Part shown: in pieces, positions 33,100 through 45,100 of the stretch | Layout of the letters: each line of letters starts with the position of its first letter | How positions within the stretch are numbered: the first letter of the stretch is position 1 | The notes under the pieces: model-generated | The model's input: only the letters and a program-made list of their open reading frames with translations | What the model was told of the DNA's origin: nothing | Databases searched by the model: none | Program-made: the position numbers and the translations under genes | Origin: Niebla homalea | Taxonomy: Eukaryota > Ascomycota > Lecanoromycetes > Lecanorales > Ramalinaceae | Assembly (NCBI GenBank): GCA_019925105.1 | Contig: JAHGAU010000009.1 | Coordinates: forward strand, 1,612,001 to 1,676,000 | Reading direction: 5' to 3' | Length of the DNA stretch: 64,000 nt

Positions 33100-35444
33100 A
33101 TGGCAGGAGGAACTAAGAAATCTACGAAAAAGTTCCAAAAGAATCATCTCAAGGACACAATTGACAAGCGAAAGGAATTCGCCAAAGTTAAGCAGCGCCA
33201 ACAAGTTAAGGCCAAGAAACAGGCCAGGCATGCTGCGGATTTCAAGAAAGCCGAAGATCATAGCAAAGATGTCACCTCGCCTCCTCGGAAGAGTGAAGAA
33301 GCCCCGAAAGATCTCAGCAAGATGAGCGTTGATGAATTCTTTCAAGGTGGCTTTCAATTGCCAGAGGAGGCGAAGAGCAAGAAGAACAAGAAGAAGGAGA
33401 ACAACGCCGCACTCCACGTCACGGGAAAGAGAAAACGTGATGCAGAGTCTAGCACCCTCGATGCACCTTTACTACCTCAGAACGGCAACCTCGAAGAAGA
33501 GGGATCCGATGATTCTAATGGAGAAGATCTTGAAATGCATAAAGCGGACATAGATGCTCTAGCCGAGAAAGATCCAGACTTTTACAAGTACCTGAAAGAG
33601 AACGACGCTGAGTTGCTAGACTTTGACGAAGACGCAGACTTGGCAGGCGTAGATGAACTGAGCGACGATGAAACGCCAAGAAGGAAGTCGAAGAAGGAAC
33701 AGCAAGAGGATGAATCTGTCATCAAGATGGCGACGGTCAAGAAGTGGAGAAAAGCGATGCTCGGGCAGTACTCTCTACGGGCTATGCGTGAGGTAGTCCT
33801 TGCCTTCCGAGCAGCAGCCCACCTCACCTCGGAAGACGGCAAAGGTTACAAGTACACCATATCAAATCCAGAAGTGTATCATGAGATCCTCATCACTACC
33901 CTTGAGCATGTCCCAACTGTACTGAACCACCATCTTCCGGTGAAGGAGACGCAATCTGGGCAGACGAAGGTGTCTACAGATTCCAAGAAATTCCGTACAC
34001 TGACGCCGCTATTCAAATCGCATATAGCTTCAATCCTCCACCTACTCTCTAGTCTTTCGGATGCTTCAACAATCAAACTCACCTTGAACGCCATCACCGC
34101 TTTGATCCCCTATCTTTCCTCTTTCAAGAAGCTGCTCAAGTCTCTCATCAAGACCGTTGTCGACGTCTATTCATCATCGACGCTGACCGACGAAGCCACT
34201 CTTATCACGGCATTCCTGCTTCTGCAGCGTCTTGCTGTGATTGGTGATCCTTCGATCCGGGAAGCCGTCCTCAAACAAACCTATCAGGGCCTGGTCAAAG
34301 GGTCTCGTATCACCAACATCCACACTCTACCTTCCATCAACCTGATGAAGAACAGCTGCGTCGAGCTCTGGGGTCTTGACGCCAATCTCGGCTACACCAC
34401 AGGCTTCACTTTTATCCGCCAGCTAGCCGTGCACCTCCGCACCTCCATCACCCGCCCCACCAAGGACAGCTACAAGGTCATCTATAACTGGCAATACGTC
34501 CACTCCCTCGACTTCTGGTCCCGCGTCCTCTCCACGCACTGCTCCCCCGCTTCATCTCCCCACCTCAAATCTCCCACGGACTCTCCTCTTCAACCGCTCA
34601 TCTACCCCCTCGTACAAATCACTCTGGGCGCACTCCGCCTAATTCCCACCCCAACTTACTTCCCCCTCCGCTTTCACCTCACCCGCTCCCTCCTCCGCAT
34701 CTCCCGCACAACCTCAACATATATTCCCGTCGCCCCCGCCCTCCTTGAAGTCCTCCAATCCCCGAACTTTCGAAACCGCCGCGCCCATCCACCCTACCAC
34801 CTTTGGACTTCTCCATCTCGCTCCGCTGCCCGAAAACTTACCTCCGGACACGGATATACCAAGACAGTGTAGGCCAGCAAGTGCAAGAACTCCTGGCCGA
34901 GTTTTTCGGATGTTGGGCCAAGAGCATCGCCTTCCCCGAGCTCGTCATCCCGCCGACAGTGATGTTGAAGCGCTGGCTCAAATCCGCGTCATCAGCGCCG
35001 CAAAAGGGGGCTGTGGATATCAAAACCGGCAGAAAGCACGAGGGAAAGGGGAATAAGAACGCTAAACTCAATAATCTGATCAGCTTGCTTGTGCAGAAAA
35101 TCAATGCTAGTGCCGCCTTCATCGAACGAGCACGCAAGATTGTAACGTTCGGCCCGGCGGACAGGGAGCAAGTAGATGGATTTTTGAGGGATGTGGAAGT
35201 GAGCGATACGCCACTGGGAGCGTTTGTGGACGGGTTGAGGCGGACGAGGGAGGAGAGGGAGAGAGTATTGGAGGCAGGGAGGAGGGAGGATGAGAGGAAG
35301 AAGAAAGAGGAAAGGAGGGAGGAGGAGGCGGCGGAGATGGAGGGGTTGAGGAGCGGATTGAGGGGAGAGATGGAGGAGGATGAGGAGGAGCAGGGAGAGG
35401 AGATGGAGGAAGAGGAGGAGGATGTGGTTAGTGAGGATGATTGA
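33100..35444 (+). CDS. NOC2: Nucleolar complex protein 2 (60S assembly), with a one-base frameshift
   Basis: One exon encoding about 781 residues if the frame is continuous. The N-terminus is Lys-rich and nucleolar-type (MAGGTKKSTKKFQKNHLKDTI), followed by the acidic stretch ADIDALAEKDPDFYKYLKENDAELLDF. The Noc2 core begins at KMATVKKWRKAML and includes LMKNSCVELWGLD, GFTFIRQLAVHLR and VYNWQYVHSLDFW-like elements. At 34760-34763 (CCCC) the frame shifts: one more C gives SPELSKPPRPSTLPPLDFSISLR and joins CPKTYLRTRIYQ and GNKNAKLNNLISLLVQKI, which lie in the next frame. The C-terminus is a charged Glu/Arg coiled coil. Noc2 escorts pre-60S particles with Noc1 and Noc3 and is essential in yeast, so a true null is unlikely; a consensus error is the simplest reading. 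Confidence 0.93.
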
Positions 35445-35941
35445 GACTTGTTGTAGATGGTTGACCAGTCTATATGGCTCTAGATCCTAAAGTCTCATGT
35501 TAAAATACATGCATTTGCAATATCCCGCTCTAGGTACATCTTGTTCTTTTCGCAATCGCCTTGAAAAGATGCATGCTGCTCTGCAACGAAATCCCAATTT
35601 CGCAAACCACCCGCTAGGTCAGAAATCATCGCAGACGAAAAACGGCATCGCTTCATATTGTCACCTTCGTTTGACTGTCAGCCAAAGCGGTCTTCAAGAC
35701 TTGCAGCATGTTATATTTGAGGGGTATGAATTCTACAGAGTCAGCATTAAATCCAATAGTTAAATTTACACATAGTGCCGAGTCCGCGAGCATTTATTCT
35801 TCATTCCCGGCACTATGACGTATACAACTTCTGAAGGTTATCATTGTCAAACTTATATATGTGTAAATAAGAATTGCTTAATTGTTCTCTCGTTGGCTCA
35901 GTAAGCGCTAGACACCGAACCTCAATTGGAGTTCTAACACC
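35445..35941. other. Gap 3' of NOC2: nothing recognised
   Basis: No coding or RNA feature seen. The AT content rises towards 35900, just before the first tRNA-like unit. Confidence 0.5.
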
Positions 35942-36091
35942 CGCCAGATGGTCTAGTCGTATGATTGTCGCTTCGGGTCAAGGCCTGGGTATCCCAGATA
36001 CTCCTGTATGTGACAGGTCCCGGGGTAAGTGATTGAACCATGATCATTTATATCCTGCTTACCATGCTCAGTTCAAATCCCGGTTGAGCCC
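35942..36091 (+). tRNA. tRNA-Pro(CGG)-like gene with two insertions; possibly a pseudogene
   Basis: The A box TGGTCTAGTCG (35949-35959), D-arm, anticodon arm GTCGC-TTCGGG...T-GTGAC with anticodon CGG at 35974-35976, variable loop AGGTC and B box GTTCAAATCCC (36071-36081) follow fungal tRNA-Pro. A 31 nt insert (35978-36008) sits at the canonical 37/38 intron site. A second, 47 nt insert (36025-36071) splits the T-arm between CCGGG and TTCAAATCCCGG; it begins GTAAGT and ends CTCAG. A T7 terminator follows at about 36105. Against function, the outer 7-mers (CGCCAGA and TTGAGCC) do not pair. Proline identity is inferred from the anticodon and the body. Confidence 0.5.
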
Positions 36092-36145
36092 GTATTTCTT
36101 CGAGTTTTTTTGGTATAAATTTTTGAATATGGGTAAAGTTATAAT

Positions 36146-36690
36146 TTGATCTTTATATACACCACCATCCAATCTCTCAACAACACCACCAATACCACCA
36201 GCCTCACCAGCCTCACCCCCCTCCACTACAACACCACCAACGCCAGCTTAACACACCTCCACCACCTCCTCACCCACCTCCCCCCTGCGCCCTCCGCGCC
36301 CTGTCCCTCCACCACCACCACCACCATCATCCCTCTCCCCTCAAAACGCCCCCTCCATCCCCCTCAACAACAACAACAAAACAAATCCAACAAACCCACT
36401 CCCGCGCCCTCACCCTTAGCAATACCTACCTCCCCACTTTACTCACCCACTTCATGGCCCTCTCCCCCATCCTCAATCACGCCCTCGAACGCACCAAGAC
36501 GGACGTCGAAAACGCCGGGCTCCCGCGCTGGTACGTGTGGCGGATCCGGTACTTGACGACCTCACCGTTTTTTTCCGAGCGGGGGTTGAGCGCGAAAGAG
36601 GAGGCCTCTCTTTTCACTTGCTTATCCTTCACATGCAAGTTCCCCACCAACCATTTCAATCCAAGACCCAACGCCTTTTGATCCCCCTCC
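36146..36690 (+). other. Low-complexity CCA/CCT-rich stretch with a coding-like tail
   Basis: Thr/Pro/His-rich codons run from 36146 to about 36420. They are followed by a more ordered frame (TLSNTYLPTLLTHFMALSPILNHALERTKTDVENAGLPRW, about 36412-36540). It may be a decayed exon, but I cannot place it in a family or close a gene. Confidence 0.3.
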
Positions 36691-36734
36691 TTGCTCCACT
36701 TCATATACCAGAACACAGCATCAGTAACATCAAC

Positions 36735-36881
36735 GCTCAAATGGTGTAGTGGTCAACACATCAGCAGAGAACAGAGAGGAAAGAGGCAAGGTAAACAGGG
36801 GCCCTATTGGGCCCCAGGAACCCAACTCTATAGTCCTGGCTCGCAGCTGGAGATTCCTGGGTTCGAATCCCAGTTTGAGCA
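36735..36881 (+). ncRNA. tRNA-like Pol III unit 1 with a long anticodon-loop insert
   Basis: The ends GCTCAAA (36735) and TTTGAGC (36874-36880) pair perfectly over 7 bp and are followed by A. The A box TGGTGTAGTGG fits the consensus exactly. The T-arm CTGGG-TTCGAAT-CCCAG contains a perfect B box, and a run of about 16 Ts begins at 36890. TCAGC/GCTGG can form the anticodon stem. Between its arms lie roughly 70 nt containing ACAGAGAGG and CTCTATAGTCCTGG, shared with units 2 and 3. U33 is missing, so a standard anticodon cannot be assigned. It may be an intron-bearing tRNA, a tRNA-derived element or a new Pol III RNA. Confidence 0.6.
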
Positions 36882-36984
36882 TCCCAGACTTTTTTTTTTT
36901 TTTTTGGCGAGAACATTCGACTCTCTCGGTGCACTTCCAGGTGGTCAAAGATGGATTGGCTGGGGGACAAGCATTGACGCTTAA

Positions 36985-37129
36985 GCGGCGTGATGGTTCT
37001 TACGACGATTGGCTGTCAACAGAGAGGAGAAGAGAGCGGGGTTTCGAGTGAATCAGTCTGGCCTCGGAGTCTTGTGATCCTGTTCTGATGAACAGCTGAT
37101 GGTCGTGCGTTCGAAGCCTGGCTTGGGCA
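36985..37129 (+). pseudogene. Degenerate tRNA-like unit
   Basis: CAACAGAGAGGAGAAGAGAGC (37017-37037) and CTCGGAGTCTTGTGATCC (about 37062-37079) are recognisable versions of the insert shared by the three better units. GCGTTCGAAGC near 37107 resembles a decayed B box, and TTGGGCA may be a 3' acceptor remnant. The 5' half is not convincing. Confidence 0.4.
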
Positions 37130-37315
37130 TATCATATCCTGCTTCTGAAAGAACAGTCCCTTGACTCGTCAGTGCTTTCTTCTTGAGTCGATGTCATATC
37201 AGGTGGCAAACGAGCACGTGCGATTATTTTCATCGCGACGAAATCGCCATGAAGTGCGTTATAACCTGGAGCCTGAATGATTTATGTTCGTACATAACGC
37301 TGCAAATCCATCGAA

Positions 37316-37445
37316 GCTCGAATGGTGTAGTGGTAGCACGCCTGTGGTAAGCAGAGAGGAGAGGGCGACATCCCAGGGCTCAGAAGAGACCTGGGAACGC
37401 TCTGTAGTCTTGGTACAGCTCAGGTTCGATTCCTGGCTCGCGTAG
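37316..37445 (+). ncRNA. tRNA-like Pol III unit 2
   Basis: The A box TGGTGTAGTGG (37323-37333), B box GGTTCGATTCC (37423-37433) and a T6 run at about 37455 are intact. CTGT/ACAG can form the anticodon stem around an insert with GCAGAGAGGAGAG and CTCTGTAGTCTTGGT. The acceptor ends (GCTCGAA against CTCGCG) no longer pair, so it may be decaying although the promoter elements are intact. Confidence 0.55.
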
Positions 37446-37655
37446 ATCCGACATCTTTTTTGACTCGGTCTCTGGCCCTTCGCAAAAGCGATTCCTACTA
37501 CTTTTGCCAATTGCCTCCTCTCCCGAGTCTACATTTGAATGAGAGTGAACGAGCACGCACGTCGTATGGCCCAAGTAACAAGGCGGTGCAACCCGCCGAT
37601 GCCGCCGAAGTCTTTTAAACTTTAGATGTGCAAATAAAGGGTGAAAGAAATAGAG

Positions 37656-37797
37656 GCCCCAGTGGTGTAGTGGCAGCACACCAGTGGTGAACAGAGAGGA
37701 GAGAGCATTGGGACGCCGGATCAATAGATACTGCGTCACAACTCTGTAGTCTTGGTACCAACGACTGGCAACTTAGGTTCGATTCCTACCTGGGGCG
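37656..37797 (+). ncRNA. tRNA-like Pol III unit 3 (best preserved stems)
   Basis: GCCCCAG (37656) pairs perfectly with CTGGGGC (37790-37796). The A box TGGTGTAGTGG and B box GGTTCGATTCC are intact, and CCAGT/ACTGG forms a 5 bp anticodon-type stem. Its loop carries about 80 nt, including AACAGAGAGGAGAGAGC, then AACTCTGTAGTCTTGGTACC; ACAGAG and CTCTGT can pair inside the insert. TTTT follows at 37808. No U33 is present, so amino-acid identity is open. Confidence 0.62.
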
Positions 37798-37999
37798 AGA
37801 CAGATAATTTTGTCCCCTTCGCTTTTTGGTTTTGACATACAACTTCTACTGTATCGACGCAGTACCGAGCGCTCTGGATCGTGGTACAGCACAGGAGTCG
37901 GAGTTCTTAGACCTTATGTCAACGACTCTCCGGTTGCCAGGGCTGCTCAGGCTCGCTCTTACCTCGATTGGCACCTACCGAATATATGGCCTCCTTCCG

Positions 38000-39029
38000 G
38001 CTGCCCTACGACCAGGCACAACGTAGCCACATAAACCCCCTGAAAGCAGCAGAACAGGAACCCTATATTGAGCTGTATTCATGGATCCGTTCGTGAAGAC
38101 TCTCAAGCCTCAGGAACATGAGGCCATCAAGAGTATTGGAGGCGCATGATTAGGGTATATGCGCATGCGTGCGCGGCGCACATCCGCAGCGCAGCATGAA
38201 TCAACAAAAATGGATCATCGGGTGACTCGCCCCGAGATTTATTCCTTTGTCACAGCATGAGTCAAAAAGGGGGAAGCAGTTCAAGCAGGAGGACTGGAGG
38301 AGTACCAGGTACCACGTGGCTCTAATTTAGCTCATGACTATTGAACCCGGGAGGTTCCTGGCTAACGAAGCTAGAGTTGGCTTCTGCCACTACCCTGATA
38401 GCTCACTGCCGATCAGTGTCAGCGTCTCTGCAAGGGCGACCTCAGCCTGATCTCAGGATCCCAACCCCTACCTCACCGAGAGGGTACCAAGTATCAATGG
38501 GTGCAAAATGTTTCTTGGCGACTTGGGGCGCAGTTTGAAATGGCTCTGACTCACCTACACCATTCTCACCTTAACGGACATCCTCAGGCAGAAGCCTGGC
38601 CGCGCCAGCCGAGCGAAGATACGACAAGCACCGAAAGAGGCCCAACCGCCCAAGACCTCTAGCCAATTCTGCGGATTCCTTCCCCGCAAGCGCTAGCTTC
38701 CTTGGCCCAATGTCTGTAGCCCGGAAAAGTGAAACGGGCAGGATCATTTGCAAACCTACCTAACGATGCATCCAGGGCCTTACTGTAATTACTGTAAGAC
38801 GAAATCAGTTTGTCAGTCAGTTTACCTTTACCGTCACGCTAAAGTATGCGGTAATAAGGGGGTTTTTTGCCGTGATTTAGGCCTGATCCACGCCGTGATT
38901 GGCAGCTGGATCAGCTGGGGGCCCTCATTTCACTGGTAATTTGTCTTCTTCAGGGTTTTTTGACTGGATTTATGGGTGATGATGACACGTGTAGGTGTTG
39001 TTGATTGGCTTAAAACCATGTATATTTAT
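38000..39029. other. Gap: no gene recognised
   Basis: Mixed composition with short frames only. From about 38750 the sequence becomes T-rich with 'ggttttttgccg'-type words similar to those in the mariner inverted repeat, and may be old transposon sequence. Confidence 0.4.
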
Positions 39030-39230
39030 CTACTTAGCCGTAGGCTCATCAAGAGCTACCCCCTTGCAGTACTGGGCTCGCATGCGTGTCACGTTGTTGG
39101 CGACGTCTTTGTAGCTCTCGCAGAACTTGCAGGAGACACGTCGGGTTTGAGCTCCAGGGGGAGCTGGCTGTTCAACAAAAGCTTCCCAAAGTTGATGGTC
39201 TCTCACAGTAACAATAGACCGACGTGCCAT
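39030..39230 (-). pseudogene. Fragment of a BED-finger hAT-type transposase
   Basis: A 66-residue frame starts with ATG at 39230. It contains W..F (LWEAFVEQP), CKFC and the following NVTRMRAQYC, the layout of a BED zinc finger at the N-terminus of hAT-family transposases. Only this N-terminal piece is present; the rest of the transposase is absent from the window. It ends 108 bp from the left end of the AT-rich mariner element. Confidence 0.6.
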
Positions 39231-39337
39231 AGTGATAGATAGATGATTTGATAGTAGGTAAGTGTGCAGATGGTGGATTCCTCAGACTTTTTTCGATTCC
39301 AGACATTTACCACCGGAAAAGCGTTTATCCGGGCTTA

Positions 39338-39420
39338 CCCCTGTTTTCAAGTCGCTTGAAACATGCCCGGTTTTTTGCCGGCCGCGACCGTCCCACCACT
39401 CACTTTTTGCTGAAACGGTT
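39338..39420 (+). repeat. Left terminal inverted repeat of the mariner element
   Basis: Pairs with 49810-49728 on the other strand. It contains two short palindromes (TTCAAGTCGCTTGAA and GCCCGGTTTTTTGCCGGC) and has escaped RIP. Confidence 0.9.
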
Positions 39421-39566
39421 TGTTGGTGTATGGACCAAAAAGTGTGATAATGTATGAATGATAATTCTATCTGAAGGATGGGAGCATTATAAGGATGCCT
39501 GTCCTCTATGTACAAAGGGTGTCTTATACCTATTAATGCTCCTATGTATATATGTTATACTTAATA
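39421..39566 (-). repeat. Left LTR (146 bp)
   Basis: The outer part (TGTTGGTGTATGGACC) is unmutated. The inner end reads TATGTATATATG...ACTTAATA where the right LTR keeps CATGCATGCATG...ACCTAACA. Confidence 0.92.
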
Positions 39567-41829
39567 AATATTATTAAAAGAAAAAGGGCTACTGTTTATA
39601 GTAACGTTCACCTCAATATATTAATGTAAATACCAATGCCTAATAATGCGTTATACTCTCTATATCTTATGCTTTTATGCCAAAATTTTACTTAATTTTA
39701 CGGGGGCAACCGCGATTACGCTTAAAACGGAGCGTATAAAGAGTGCTAGTAAACGATAAGGGTATTACTTTAGTAAGCGCTGGTAATTATAATAAAGTAA
39801 ATCTGCTATAACGGGTAATAATAACGTTATTAAATTCAGGATATATAATATGGAATTCATGTAATAAGTCTGGGTATAACTTTAATAACGGAAGCTTACT
39901 ATTATATTCTATATTTTAAATAATTTATTTAATTAAATATTTACCGTCCTTTTCCTTATAAATAATTCTTTTAATAATATACTTTTCTTTATTCTCGGAA
40001 TCAGCTTTAAAAGTAAACGGTACGTTACGATTAAATTATTTATTAAAAGAATCTTTTATTAAGTTATTAATTAACTTTAATATATTAATTAAAATAACCG
40101 GTATTATCTTTATATTAACGGGTAATTTAAGCTTATATATAAAGTAACTGATTTTCTTAATAATAATAAAAGGTCCGGCGCGTTATTAATATAGCTTATA
40201 ATTTTTAATATTAAGGATATTATATTTATAATATAACTTTAAATAAATTAAATTATTAATATTAAATTAAATTAATTTATAACTTTAATTATACCGGAAT
40301 TTAACTATTATTTACGTAAATTCCAATAAGTCTTATATTTCTTTACGATTCTATAATTAAAGTACGTTATATTTAAGAATTAAAAAGGTTATTAAAAAAT
40401 TTAAGGGGTCGTAAATATTTATATTATAGTAAATTTTATTTAAAGTAAATTTAATTAACGCTGACTTTAAATTATTTAAAATACCTTAAATATATAAAAT
40501 AATATTTATTTAATTATAATCCAGATATATAATTATAAAGTAACGTAATATAATTTTAACCGTTTAATTAATCTTTTTTAATTAATTATTAATTTAAGGG
40601 TAATATATATTAAACGTAAAAATATAAGTATTTATTTCTTTAAATATAGATTTCTAAAATACGGAAATAAATTTATAATTTCTATTTAATATAATATTAA
40701 AAAGAATTCCCTATTTTTATTTTATTAATTCGGTTAATAATAATTTTACTTAATTATTAATTTTAAATTTAATATTATTAAAAAATAAAAGTACCCGCTT
40801 AAAGAATTTATCGGTAACGGTAAAAAATATATCGTAATTATATTAATTTAATAGAATAATAATAAAGTTTATATAAATTATATAGAAAATAATTAACGGG
40901 CTTAAAATTAATTAAAGTAATCTATAAGGTATATATTTCTTAATTTAATTTAAATTATATTTAAAGTAATACATAATATATTTCCGTAATTATTTATTTA
41001 ATCCGAATAAATATATTAAGTTTATTAATTTATTATAAGATTAGTTAAAGTTATTATATAATAAACTATTATATATTTATTAAAAGATTATTTTTTTAAG
41101 TTTATTAAATATATATAATCGTAATAAATAATTAACGGATTTTAAATTATAAATAAGGTTATCCTTTAATATAAAGTATAATTTAATTTTTATATCTTAT
41201 AGATTTAACTTTTTTTAATTATTAAGACTTTTTATAATCTTATTTATATTTTATTTTTTATATACTTTTCTTTAATCTGCTTTTTAAATTTATTTAAGAT
41301 ATAAACATAATAAAAAGTAATTAATTTATTATTATCTATATTATTAAGAATTCCGATTTCTATAAATAAAGTCTATATATTATTAATTAATCGTAAAAGT
41401 ACGTTAAAAACGGTATTTATTAAATCCGATTTATAACGTAATAAAATATTAAATATCGATAAATATTATAATATATAAATTAAACGGAAATTAAGCTTAT
41501 TAATTATAAAGGTCTTTAAATTTATTTATTTAAAGATATTAATAATTACGTTATAATTTATAAAGATTATATAATTAAATTTATAATAATTTATTTTAAT
41601 TAAGTATTTAATTTTACGTATAACTTAAATTATACCCGTAATCTTTAATTCTATAAATTAATAATTTTTTTCGGTTATATTTAAGCTTCTATTAAGGAAT
41701 ATTATTAATTATACCTTATTATATATAATTTTTAATAAATCGTTAATCTCCGTAATACTATAAGGTAACGGGTTATCCTTAATATAATATATTATAACTA
41801 TAATATTTAATTTTTTTAATACGTCGATA

Positions 41830-42140
41830 TTAATAAATAAGGGTTAATTAAGATTATAATATATAAGAAATAACGGTTCTGAAAACGCGTTTTTTAAATC
41901 CTTAAAAGTACGGTCTTCTTCTTGGGTAAATATAAACTTAATTTGAGATATCCTTTACTTACGATATAAACCTATATATTTTAAATTTACTTTTTTTAAA
42001 TCTATAATAAAAGAAATTTTATATATTTAAAGTAAAATAATATATTAAGTATAATTCTTTACTCCGATACGTAATTAATTTATAAAATTAAAGAAAACTT
42101 TAAGGTTTCTTAATAAGTCGGAAAATTTAAGGTTTTATAT
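41830..42140 (-). pseudogene. Relic of Ty3/gypsy pol (reverse transcriptase to RNase H junction)
   Basis: The minus-strand translation, broken by RIP stops, keeps a recognisable order: a leucine-rich 'FINxxR' segment, then a TQEEDRTFKDLKNAFSEP-like segment, then a hydrophobic IDA-type strand. This corresponds to the 'FxxLKxAFTxxPVL...D' part of Ty3/gypsy polyproteins. No intact motif for catalysis survives. Confidence 0.55.
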
Positions 42141-45100
42141 AACCTTAATTTTATTATTAAACGTAAATATCTTTAAAAAATTAATTTATTAATTAAAAAG
42201 CTTAATCGTAAAGTAATTAATAAATAATTTTATTGGTAAAAAATTTACGTATTTATCTTTAAGAATTTAAAAAACTTAATATAAATAAATAATATACTTT
42301 TTTAATAAATAATTAAAAATAATTATATTATTTATAAATACTTATGTAAAATCTTATATTAAACGTAATATATTATTTATTTATCTTTATATATATAAAA
42401 GATTACCTTTAAAACTTATTAATATAATTAAAGATTCCTTTTAATCTTTATAAGAGATAATATAAAGTTTATACCGATTAAATTTATATATAAGAAATTA
42501 ATAGAAATAACCGCGGGTATTAATTACGGTAATATATTTATAATTTATAATTAAAGAAATTATTTCTTATTATAATAATAATAAGTATAAATCGGAAATT
42601 ATAATTTTATTAAATAATTAAATATTAATTATAATACGGTTTTTACGTCCGTTTAAAGTATTACGTTAAATAATAAAAGTAAAATATAAAAATTCCGTAA
42701 ATTATATAAATTAATATAATTTACTTTTATTATATATTTTATTTAAAACTTAATTTATAACCTTTTAATCTTTACGTTTAATATTATATATTTTCTTAAA
42801 TTTAATAATTATATTAAGTTAAAAGTTAATAAATATATATTAATTTTCTAAAATATTAATTATAATATTATTATCTTTAAAGATATTATTAAATTCTTTA
42901 ATAATATTATTTAATTAAACTTATATATTTCCGTTATATATATAAATTTTAATATTATTAAGTAAAACTTATTCCTTATAATTATCGATTTATAATAACC
43001 GGTTTAAGTAAGTCTCTAAATAATTAAAAGTTATAAAGATTATTCCGGAAAATATAAAGATTAATATTATTATTACGGTAACTTTATAAATTTATAACTT
43101 GGATTTTTAAGTTCTTTATCTATAAGTAATAAGTGGTATTAATAAACCTAAGACTATTATATAGTAAAATTACGGGGGTAAATTATATAAAATTCTAAGT
43201 CTTATCTTACGTAATAAGTTAACCTTTTAATTAATATTATTTTTAATTTAAACGACCGATATTTTTAAGTTAACGATATACGTAAATATATTACTTCGGA
43301 ATCCAAGATTATAAAACGGTATTAATTACGGTTTAAAGATAAAATCCCGGGACTTTAATAATTTTTTTTTTTAAAGTCTTTTTTTTTTAATATATAATTA
43401 ATACTTATACCGTATTATAAGTTAAGATTTAAGTTTATTACTTTATGTAAATTATACGTTATAGTTATATTACTTCTTTTATAAAAATAATTACCTTAAT
43501 ACTTATATTTTTATAAATACCGATAATATATTTTTAATTATTAAAATTAATTATTATTTTATTAAGAGTTATAATATCGGTAACGATTAAAATATTAATA
43601 GGTAAATTACGTATTAAATAAATTTTAACCGTGATTTTTCTTAAGGTAAATATTATATTCTTTTCCCTTAAAAAGAATAAGTTAAATATTATAAATTTAT
43701 CGGTAATTAACTTAAAATTATTAATACTTATAACCGGAATTAACTTAAATAATTTCTAGATTTTAAAATTTAAATCTAGAATTCAGGAGAATATAATATT
43801 ATAATTAATAATCGTAATAAGGTACCCATTATTTATATAAAAGTTTATTACGGATAAATTAAAGGTAAATTAAACTTTACCTATAATATATTAATATACC
43901 TTAAAGGTAAAACCTATAGGGTATATATTCCTTATTACGGTAAAGTTAATAATTATAAGTAATATATTATTAATTTATTAAACTTACATATATTAATTAT
44001 CAACGGATTAAATCCGTTAATTTAATAAAGGGGCCTTAAAAATATTTAAGTTTATTCCCTTTAATTTCTAGTAATTATATTTAAGATAAGTAAAAAGTTT
44101 ATTTTATAATAAATACTTTAATACGTATTTAATATATTAATAATATATAAGGAATTAATATATAAAATATATTTCTTCTATAATAGGGTCGTCGTTATCT
44201 TAAAATCCTTTTAATTTTTCTTTATCGGGTAACGTATTCTCCTTTTCTTTATCCTTAAGTATAAAGGTTTAATTAACTTTTTATTCTATATAATATATTT
44301 AATATTTAAAATCGGACCCTTTTCTTAAAAACCTTAATTTTCCTTAATTTAATATTAATATTTTCTTTTATAACGTTAAGGGTAATTACCGTTATCCTTT
44401 TTCTTAAAGGCGTATATTATAAGCTTTATTCTATCTATATATTTAAAAGGATAACGTTAATAATTAAAAAGAAAAATTAACTTTTAAATTTTCTATAAAA
44501 TTCCGGTTATTTTAAAATAACGTATCCGTTTTATAATTTTATAGATATATTTATAAAGGTACGTAATATTTAATAGTATAAACTTATTAATTATATTTAA
44601 ATTTATTTATAAACTTAAAGTAATTATTAATAATAATAATTATATTTAATAATTATAAATCCTATTAAAATTTTAAATTTAACCCGTTGTAAATAAGCGT
44701 AAGTTAATTTTAAATATTATTAAAATTTAACGTACGTATAGTCTACAGAATAATCTATATATATTTACGGGGCTCCTAGTTTTAAAAAATATTATTTATA
44801 ATATATTTTTCGGTAACCAGAATATTTAAGTTAATTTATTAAAGTAACTTAAATTTAACGATAATCTAAGAAGTCTATTTAATTAAACCGTTATTATATT
44901 TAATAAATCGTTTTTCGGTATTTAATAACTTTATAATATATTACTTTAAAGCGGTATTTCTTAAGTATAATTATAGGTTATTCCGTAACAGTTATATATC
45001 CATTATTTAAATAATATTTTTTAATCGATCAATAAAGATATATATATCCCGGAAAAAGGTATATTTCCCGGAATACTTAATTATAAAAGTTATATTGGAA

